NCBI GenBank assembly: GCA_902558395.1
Contig: CACEDS010000003.1
Span: 220,920 to 284,919, forward strand
Reading direction: 5' to 3'
Length of the DNA: 64,000 nt
Source of the DNA: an uncultured SAR86 cluster bacterium
Lineage (GTDB): Bacteria; Pseudomonadota; Gammaproteobacteria; Magnimaribacterales; D2472
How positions within the stretch are numbered: position 1 is the stretch's first letter; every line of letters starts with the position of its first letter. Shown here piece by piece: positions 57,192 through 64,000 of the stretch. The position numbers and the translations under genes were made by a program. The notes beneath the pieces were generated by a model that saw only the letters and a list, made by a program, of their open reading frames with translations, was not told the DNA's origin and did no database searches.

Positions 57192-58436
57192 ATGGAAAAT
57201 TTATTTTTGGATCCAACGCTAATAATTATAATAGCCGCAGTTGTTGGTTTTTTTATGGCTTATGGAATTGGAGCCAATGATGTAGCTAACGCAATGGGTA
57301 CTTCAGTTGGCAGTAAAGCCATAACCCTGAAACAGGCTGTCATAATTGCTGCAATTTTTGAGTTCTTAGGTGCTTATTTTGCTGGCGGTGAAGTAACATC
57401 GACAATAAGAAAAGGAATCGTTGATCCATTTTTATACACCAATGATGTAAATATATTTATTATTGGTATGCTGTCCTCGCTACTAGCTGCTGGTTTTTGG
57501 TTAATAATTGCAAGCTCAAGGGGCTGGCCCGTCTCTACAACTCATTCAATTGTTGGTGCTATTGTTGGGTTTGTTTTAATATCAAAAGGAGCTTCAAACG
57601 TATCATGGGGAACAGTTGGCAATATTGCTTCAAGTTGGATTACTTCACCAGTGATTTCTGGTCTTATGGCATTTTTACTTTATTTATCTGCAAAATATTT
57701 GATTTTAGATAGGAAAAACCCTAAACAAGCGGCGACATACTTTATTCCTTTTTATAGTTTCTTCGTGTCTGCTGTCATATGCCTTGTAACTGCAAGAAAA
57801 GGTTTAAAGCATGTAGGCATTAATTGGACAGACAACGAAATATATTTATTTACAATCGGTATTAGTCTCGCAGTTTCTATTTTTACATTTATATTTCTAT
57901 TTGCTAAATCAAAAAATATAAAAAATGTTGAAAGTCAATTTGGAATCTTAATGGTTGTTACAGCATGTGCTATGGCTTTTGCTCATGGCTCTAATGATGT
58001 TGCAAATGCAATTGGTCCAATTGCAGCAATTGTATCAATAGTATCTTCTGATGGAACAATTCAAAGTTCATCCGAATTAAATTCGTGGGTTTTACTACTG
58101 GGTGCTGTAGGTATAGTTTTTGGTCTAGCAATTATGGGAAGACACGTTATCAAAACTGTTGGTGAAAAAATTACAACGCTAACACCGAGCTTAGGTTTTT
58201 CTGCAAATATGGCTACTGCATCAACAGTTCTTGCTGCATCTTATCTTGGCTTTCCAATATCCACTACACATACATTAGTAGGAGGAGTCATTGGAGTTGG
58301 TTTAGCAAGAGGGTATGAATATTTAGACATAAGCTCAATTAAAAGAATTTTTGCTTCTTGGATAATAACAATACCTGTTGGAGCTACATTCACAATTTTG
58401 TTTTATGTAATTCTAAGATTAATTTTTAATGTTTAA
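57192..58436 (+). CDS. pit: Inorganic phosphate transporter (PiT family)
   Basis: GIGANDVANAMGTSVGSKAITLKQAV, GWPVSTTHSIVGAIVG, AHGSNDVANAIGPIAAI, GFPISTTHTLVGGVIG. Confidence 0.95.
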   Translation: MENLFLDPTLIIIIAAVVGFFMAYGIGANDVANAMGTSVGSKAITLKQAVIIAAIFEFLGAYFAGGEVTSTIRKGIVDPFLYTNDVNIFIIGMLSSLLAAGFWLIIASSRGWPVSTTHSIVGAIVGFVLISKGASNVSWGTVGNIASSWITSPVISGLMAFLLYLSAKYLILDRKNPKQAATYFIPFYSFFVSAVICLVTARKGLKHVGINWTDNEIYLFTIGISLAVSIFTFIFLFAKSKNIKNVESQFGILMVVTACAMAFAHGSNDVANAIGPIAAIVSIVSSDGTIQSSSELNSWVLLLGAVGIVFGLAIMGRHVIKTVGEKITTLTPSLGFSANMATASTVLAASYLGFPISTTHTLVGGVIGVGLARGYEYLDISSIKRIFASWIITIPVGATFTILFYVILRLIFNV

Positions 58437-58438
58437 AG

Positions 58439-59035
58439 TTAAGAACTTTGGTTAACCCAATCTAATAAGTATGCATGTCCGGCTCTATGGGCTTCAATTT
58501 TTCCAACTTCATCAATAGAATCATTTTCTTTTAGATTCAAAGAAAAAATTGAAATAATAATTTGAGTAAAAACCCTGTATACACCATCTTTATTAAACAT
58601 CTCAGGCAATTTGATATTCATATCAACAAAAGACTGAATTACGGAAGATAATTCGTTAAATTTATCTGTTTCTAAAGAGGGACTAAACTCATTTGAAAGG
58701 ATAAGTTTTTGAGCTTTTAAATTATTATCAAAGTAATCATAAAGAATGCCAACGCACCTCAGGACAATTACAGAAAGATTGTCAGTTTTAATATTTTCAG
58801 ACTTAGATTTAAAATCTCTAATACACTCGCTTATATAAATATTAGACATCTCTGATTTTAACGATTTAGGTGTAGGAAAAAATTTATAGGTAGACGTTCT
58901 TTTAAGTCCTGATAATTCCGATATGTGAGCAATAGTTATATTATCAATGCCTTCCTCAAGCAAAATTTTCTCGGCAGTTTCAATTATGGTTTGAATTCTT
59001 AATTTGCTTCTACTTTGTTTAGGAGGATTTTGCAT
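58439..59035 (-). CDS. TetR family transcriptional regulator
   Basis: TIIETAEKILLEEGIDNITIAHISELSGLKRTSTYKFFPTPKSL HTH. Confidence 0.88.
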   Translation of the reverse strand: MQNPPKQSRSKLRIQTIIETAEKILLEEGIDNITIAHISELSGLKRTSTYKFFPTPKSLKSEMSNIYISECIRDFKSKSENIKTDNLSVIVLRCVGILYDYFDNNLKAQKLILSNEFSPSLETDKFNELSSVIQSFVDMNIKLPEMFNKDGVYRVFTQIIISIFSLNLKENDSIDEVGKIEAHRAGHAYLLDWVNQSS

Positions 59036-59046
59036 AACTTAATTAT

Positions 59047-59058
59047 CGACATTTGTCG
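59047..59058. promoter_or_regulatory. Candidate TetR operator 1
   Basis: CGACATTTGTCG inverted repeat inside TTATCGACATTTGTCGTATAA, 12 bp upstream of the tetR start. Confidence 0.5.
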
Positions 59059-59115
59059 TATAAATGTAAATCCTAAAATATCTACGTCACATGAATGTTG
59101 CAAAAATTTTCATTA

Positions 59116-59126
59116 ATGTGCGACAT
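59116..59126. promoter_or_regulatory. Candidate TetR operator 2
   Basis: ATGTGCGACAT, partial dyad sharing CGACAT with site 1, upstream of the TBDR gene. Confidence 0.35.
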
Positions 59127-59187
59127 ATTATTCAATAAAATGATACCTTGCTATAAGTTTTTTTTCATACTAAATAAGAGGTAAATT

Positions 59188-61725
59188 ATGTATAAAAAAT
59201 TATTATCTGTACTAGCACTATTATCAATTTCAAATTCTTTTATTGCTCAAGAGTCAGAAGATAGCGTCGAAGAGGTGGTAACTGTTGGTACTAAGGCAAG
59301 TTTAATATCTGCAATTGATAAGCAAAGAAATTCAAATTTAATTGTATCAGTTGTTGATTCTGATGCATTAGGTGACTTCCCCGATACAACTGCAGCTGAA
59401 GCCATTAGAAGATTATCAGGTATTACAGTTGAAAACGATCAGGGTGAAGGCCGATATGTAAATATCAGAGGCATATCTGGTGATCTCAATTCAATTTCTG
59501 TAAATGGTGCTCTTGTGCCTGCTCCTGAAGGTGGAAGAACAGTCATGCTTGATGGTTTGCCAACAGAGTTACTTGATTCTATAGAAGTATATAAATCTCT
59601 TACAGCTGATAAAGATGCTGATTCAATAGGCGGCAGAATTGAATTTAATACAAAGAGAGCAACTTCGCTTGACGGAACGTTATTAAAAGCAAAATTAGAC
59701 ACTTCTTATAATACACAATCTAAAAATTCTGATAACCCAAAAATGGCTTTAACTTATGGGTCAATGATTTCAGACAATGTTGGTCATGTTCTTGGTGTCA
59801 CTTATGCAAGTAAGCAGATCGTTACATATAACAACGAGACTGGTTTTCCAGCATGGGACACAGATAATGGAAATATTTTTCTTGATGATGACTGGGAAAT
59901 GAGATTTTATGATTTAACAAGAGAAAGGACTGGTATTACTTATGATATTGATATGGTTGTAAATGACGAAACAGCAATATACGCGAATTTTTTATATAAC
60001 CACTATGAAGATGATGAATTAAGAAATAAAGAAGAATTTGGTAAATTAAAAACTGGTAATGTTTTTGTTAATTCAAGTGAAATTAATAGAATTAGAAGAG
60101 ATGCGGAAGTTAGAAAAAGAATAGAAACTCGAGATATTAGAACAGCTATACTTGGTGGTGAAACTCTGATCAATGGATGGTTTACAGAAGTTCAACTTAG
60201 TCATTCTTATGCTGAAGAAAATGATACAGATAACGTTGATGTGACATTTAGAAGTAAAACAATTGATGCTGATGACTGTGGGGGTCCTTGTGGTACTTTC
60301 TTTTATAACAATCCACAAAAAGTTGGATTAGCTCTATCTTCATATGCCCAAGGAGTTCTTTATGCAGATTTAAATGTCGACGCATGGGAAGAAGATTGGA
60401 GCTTAATTAAAGATACTGAAACTGCTTTTAGTGTTGATATGACTAAAGATGGTTTTACTTTTATGAATGCCCCAACAACTGTGAAATATGGTTTTAAATA
60501 TAGATCAAGAGAGAAGAAAGGCGACAGCAATAAAATCGAAGTTGATGATGATAATGTACAAGCTTTGCTTCAATCTGAATTTGGACCATACACAAGATCA
60601 TGGCCATTCGTTGGACAGCAGGTTGGACCACATGCTGACGAGAACCTTCTATATGCTAGAAAAGGTCAATACACTGGCGGACCTGATTATGATAATTTTT
60701 CTGAAGATTTTACGACTAATGAAGATATAACAGCATTATATCTCATGGGCACAATGGAATTTGATAAAGCTATTGTAATTGCTGGTATCAGAATTGAAGA
60801 TACTGATTATGATACTCTTGGATATAATGATGGCGATATAAATGATGTTTTAACAGCTAGTAAAAGTTATACATTTGTATCTCCAAGCTTGAATGTTAAA
60901 TATTTTCTTAATGATCAAACTATTGTTAGAGGAGCTATTTGGAGAGCATTATCAAGACCTGGATTTGGTCAGGCAAATTTGATTGCTGATATTAAAGAAA
61001 GTGATGGAGATGAAACCTATAAAGGTGAAATGGGAAATCCTGATCTCGACCCATACGAAGCAACAAATTTTGATATATCTATTGAGCATTACGGTGAAGG
61101 TTCATTTGCTTCATTTGGTTATTTCAAAAAAAATATTGAAAATGCAATTTATCCATTAGCTGTTGCAAATACAACTATTAATGGATTACTGTTCAGCGAG
61201 CTATTAACATATGTAAATACAGATGATTCTGATGTAGATGGATTTGAATTAAATATTTTCAGAGAGCTTGACATGTTACCTGAGCCTTTTGATGGTTTGT
61301 TTCTTTCAATGAATATTACTAAAACTGATGGAAATTCTTCTTTAACTGTAGATAGTGGAACTGTAACATTTCCATTTAGAAAATTATCGGAAGATGTTTC
61401 AAATATTTCTATAGGCTATGATAAAAATAAGTTTGATATCAGACTTTCAGCAGTTTCAAGATCTCCTTATTTAGATTATCTAGCTGATGATGATATTGAG
61501 ACTGTTCAAGAAGATTTAGACAACAACAATATTAGATATACAGATGACCACACTCAATTAGACTTTAATTTGAAATATAAAATTAATGAACAAATGAGTG
61601 TCAAATTTGATATAAGTAATATTACAGATGAACCTGAATTTTATTATTGGGGTACCCCCAATAGGTTATCTCAATATGATGAGTATGGTAGAACATATTC
61701 TATTGGTATAAGGTATAATCTGTAA
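59188..61725 (+). CDS. TonB-dependent receptor, probable inositol-phosphate/phytate-associated
   Basis: VEEVVTVGTKASL, DTTAAEAIRRLSGITVENDQGEGRYVNIRGISGDLNSISVNGALVPAPEGG plug, barrel ending YSIGIRYNL. Followed by a phytase gene. Confidence 0.93.
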   Translation: MYKKLLSVLALLSISNSFIAQESEDSVEEVVTVGTKASLISAIDKQRNSNLIVSVVDSDALGDFPDTTAAEAIRRLSGITVENDQGEGRYVNIRGISGDLNSISVNGALVPAPEGGRTVMLDGLPTELLDSIEVYKSLTADKDADSIGGRIEFNTKRATSLDGTLLKAKLDTSYNTQSKNSDNPKMALTYGSMISDNVGHVLGVTYASKQIVTYNNETGFPAWDTDNGNIFLDDDWEMRFYDLTRERTGITYDIDMVVNDETAIYANFLYNHYEDDELRNKEEFGKLKTGNVFVNSSEINRIRRDAEVRKRIETRDIRTAILGGETLINGWFTEVQLSHSYAEENDTDNVDVTFRSKTIDADDCGGPCGTFFYNNPQKVGLALSSYAQGVLYADLNVDAWEEDWSLIKDTETAFSVDMTKDGFTFMNAPTTVKYGFKYRSREKKGDSNKIEVDDDNVQALLQSEFGPYTRSWPFVGQQVGPHADENLLYARKGQYTGGPDYDNFSEDFTTNEDITALYLMGTMEFDKAIVIAGIRIEDTDYDTLGYNDGDINDVLTASKSYTFVSPSLNVKYFLNDQTIVRGAIWRALSRPGFGQANLIADIKESDGDETYKGEMGNPDLDPYEATNFDISIEHYGEGSFASFGYFKKNIENAIYPLAVANTTINGLLFSELLTYVNTDDSDVDGFELNIFRELDMLPEPFDGLFLSMNITKTDGNSSLTVDSGTVTFPFRKLSEDVSNISIGYDKNKFDIRLSAVSRSPYLDYLADDDIETVQEDLDNNNIRYTDDHTQLDFNLKYKINEQMSVKFDISNITDEPEFYYWGTPNRLSQYDEYGRTYSIGIRYNL

Positions 61726-61740
61726 CCTAATTAACTCATA

Positions 61741-61768
61741 AAGGCAGCGTTATAACGTTGCCTTTTTT
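61741..61768 (+). terminator. Rho-independent terminator
   Basis: GGCAGCGTTATAACGTTGCC hairpin followed by TTTTTT. Confidence 0.8.
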
Positions 61769-61783
61769 ATTAAAAATTTATAC

Positions 61784-62860
61784 ATGTTAAAAAAATTATT
61801 CTTCTCATCTCTAATTTTCTTTTCATTTGTTGTTTATGGTGATCCTGAAGACAAAATTGTATATGTTGTAAAGCCTAATGCTGAAACCCCACAGGTTGTA
61901 ACAAAAGGCGATGCAGCTGATGACCCGGCAATATGGATAAATAATAAATCAACTACTAACTCACTTGTTTTTGGAACTGATAAAAAAAGTGGAGTTTATA
62001 CCTACGATTTAAATGCAAAAAAAATTGGTTATACCGAATTAGGAAATATAAATAATATTGATCTTAGATCTGTTAATTTAGATGATTTTGGTTCGTACAC
62101 ATTTATTTTTGCTTCAAATAGAACAACTAGTACTTTGGACTTGTGGATATACGAAGATGAGGCAATGGATGCTCTAGCCAAATCAAAAAACTTTAATATT
62201 GAAAAAGATCCTTCTTTTAAGGGCAGAACTAATATTGTCGTATACGGAGTTTGTGCTGGATATGATCAAGAGTTTGGTGTGATAGCTTTTATAACCGAAG
62301 ATGAGGGTTCTAGAGTTCAAATGTGGTCTTATAATGAAGACGGCTTGTCATTATTAAAAACGTTCAATAATGCAAATGCTGCTCAATCAGAAGGTTGTGT
62401 TTACGATGATGAAAATAGAACTCTGATAATCTCGGAAGAACAAGACAGAGGAATACTCAGAGCATATAAAATAAATTCAAACTTAGACTTCTCCAATCCT
62501 GTGATTATTGATTCAAGATCAGGAAACATTGATGATGATCCTGAAGGAGTTACTATCTATAAAACATCAACCAATGATGGTTATATTTTACTTTCATCTC
62601 AAGGTGATAATTCGTTTAATGTGTATAATCGAACTGAGCCTTATAACTATTTAGGTAGCTTTAAAATTGGTCATTCAGGAAAGATTGATAATGTAAATGA
62701 CACTGATGGTATTGATGTGGTTAGTAATAGACTTAATAGTAAATATCCAAAGGGCTTGCTAGTAGTTCAAGACGGCACCAACGATGGAAAAAAAATAGTT
62801 AAAAGACAAAATTTTAAATATGTTTCATTCGAGGAAGTAATTAAAGCACTAGAGCTCTAA
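61784..62860 (+). CDS. Beta-propeller phytase (3-phytase)
   Basis: Signal peptide, KGDAADDPAIWIN, NNIDLRSVNL, YGVCAGYDQEFGVIAFITEDEGSRVQMW, QSEGCVYDDENRTLIISEEQDRGI, DPEGVTIYKTSTNDGYILLSSQGDNSFNVYNR. Confidence 0.92.
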   Translation: MLKKLFFSSLIFFSFVVYGDPEDKIVYVVKPNAETPQVVTKGDAADDPAIWINNKSTTNSLVFGTDKKSGVYTYDLNAKKIGYTELGNINNIDLRSVNLDDFGSYTFIFASNRTTSTLDLWIYEDEAMDALAKSKNFNIEKDPSFKGRTNIVVYGVCAGYDQEFGVIAFITEDEGSRVQMWSYNEDGLSLLKTFNNANAAQSEGCVYDDENRTLIISEEQDRGILRAYKINSNLDFSNPVIIDSRSGNIDDDPEGVTIYKTSTNDGYILLSSQGDNSFNVYNRTEPYNYLGSFKIGHSGKIDNVNDTDGIDVVSNRLNSKYPKGLLVVQDGTNDGKKIVKRQNFKYVSFEEVIKALEL

Positions 62861-63967
62861 TTTATTAATGAACTGAATCACATCATTTGATAACTCTTCT
62901 GGTCTTTCCATAGCTGCGAAATGCCCACCATCATATTCATTCCATTGAACTACATTATAAATTTTTTCAGCCCAAACCCTTGGTGGCAACATAATATCTC
63001 TTTTAAAAATAGCACCAGCCATTGGTTGCTGAATTGAGTTAAAAGAAAAACCAAAGTCACCATTTTCTTTATAGAGTCTTGCAGAAGAGGTTATAGATTC
63101 TGTAAACCAATAGAGAGATATTATGCTTAAGACTTCATCATTAGATATAACTAAATTGTTATCATTGCCATCAAACCAGCCATAAAATTTTTCAGATATC
63201 CATGCAGCAAGGCCAACAGGTGAATCGTTAAGGCCATACCCTATAGTTTGTGGTTTTGTCTTATGGATTTCATAATAGCCATAACCTTGAGTTTTATATT
63301 TATTAAAATTCTCAAGCAACTTCAATTCTTTATCTGTTACTCCCTCCATTGGATTTTCGGTATTTGGAGGAAATGCAATCACTAAATTTAAATGAATACC
63401 AATACAGTTTTCAGGAAATAGTTCCGCCATCCATTTACTAACTGTTGCACCCCAGTCACCACCTTGGACAACATATTGTTTATATCCCAAAGCCATCATC
63501 AGCTCATGTTGAATTTTTGCTATTTCCTCTGAATTCATTCCAAGATCTTTTGGTTTATCGGAAAAACCAAACCCTGGAAGTGAAGGGCATATGATATCAA
63601 TTGGTCTGTTAGATTGTTCCTGTATCAAAGGAATGACTTTAATAAATTCTTGAACACTTCCAGGCCATCCATGAGTCATAACAAGTGGTAAAGCATTTTT
63701 TTGATAAGATTTAGCGTGAAGAAAATGAATATCAAGACCTGTTTTAGAAGTAAATTTATAACTACCAATATCATTTAATTCTTGCTCATACGTTCTCCAA
63801 TTGAAATCATTTATCCAATATTTAGATAATTGTTTAAGAAAACTCATGCTTGTTCCATGAGACCAGTATTCATTATTTATTTCATCCGGCCATCTTGTTA
63901 GTTCAATTTTCTTGTGCAGAAGCTCAATTTGACTGTCATCAATATTTATTTGGAATTCTTTAATCAT
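62849..63967 (-). CDS. Epoxide hydrolase family alpha/beta-hydrolase
   Basis: EHN-type N-terminus LHKKIELTRWPDEINNEYWSHGTSMSFLKQLSKYWINDFNWRTYEQELN, LVMTHGWPGSVQEF, VQGGDWGATVSKWM, YDGGHFAAMERPEEL. Confidence 0.93.
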   Translation of the reverse strand: MIKEFQINIDDSQIELLHKKIELTRWPDEINNEYWSHGTSMSFLKQLSKYWINDFNWRTYEQELNDIGSYKFTSKTGLDIHFLHAKSYQKNALPLVMTHGWPGSVQEFIKVIPLIQEQSNRPIDIICPSLPGFGFSDKPKDLGMNSEEIAKIQHELMMALGYKQYVVQGGDWGATVSKWMAELFPENCIGIHLNLVIAFPPNTENPMEGVTDKELKLLENFNKYKTQGYGYYEIHKTKPQTIGYGLNDSPVGLAAWISEKFYGWFDGNDNNLVISNDEVLSIISLYWFTESITSSARLYKENGDFGFSFNSIQQPMAGAIFKRDIMLPPRVWAEKIYNVVQWNEYDGGHFAAMERPEELSNDVIQFINKLEL

Positions 63968-64000
63968 TTTAGATATTTTAATTATAAGTTTTAAAACTAT

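Noticed and set aside
57497-57712. 71-aa same-strand out-of-frame ORF in pit
   Set aside because: Overprinted frame with no independent RBS or protein-like pattern.
60073-60730. Antisense and out-of-frame ORFs inside the third TBDR
   Set aside because: Shadow ORFs; no domain pattern.

Overview
The window is 64 kb of low-GC, gene-dense, probably marine gammaproteobacterial DNA. It looks SAR86-like in gene content, but I cannot confirm taxonomy. No CRISPR array, transposase, phage or rRNA genes were recognised. Three themes stand out. (1) 1-26 kb: a 5'-truncated TonB-dependent receptor (TBDR) with SapC-like and cupin_8 genes. Next comes a divergent HexR-type regulator, then an almost gapless 13-gene same-strand run: aceE-aceF-zwf-edd-eda-SSS symporter-GH3-glucokinase-(putative GH149 beta-1,3-glucan phosphorylase)-GH17-GH-A clan hydrolase-MFS-GH17. 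It reads as a laminarin/beta-glucan to acetyl-CoA transcription unit. (2) 26-40 kb: a mixed housekeeping/accessory stretch with an L33-like protein, a CinA-like/nucleotidyltransferase fusion, a photolyase-related protein, a PhoD-like phosphatase, tRNA-Gly(TCC), prepilin peptidase, gamma-glutamyltranspeptidase, an acyl-CoA synthetase and PhoB/PhoR. (3) 40-63 kb: a phosphate-themed block with a duplicated beta-helix-like lipoprotein plus TBDR, a compact type II secretion operon (gspC-M), Ppx, PPK2, Pit, and a TetR-TBDR-beta-propeller phytase locus. The most interesting signals are the 13-gene run with a HexR-like palindrome, phased TGTNAC half-site arrays that resemble Pho boxes, the lipoprotein/TBDR pair beside phoBR, a perfect 206-bp repeat encoding two lipoyl domains, and a photolyase-family protein that appears to lack the usual Fe-S cysteines.
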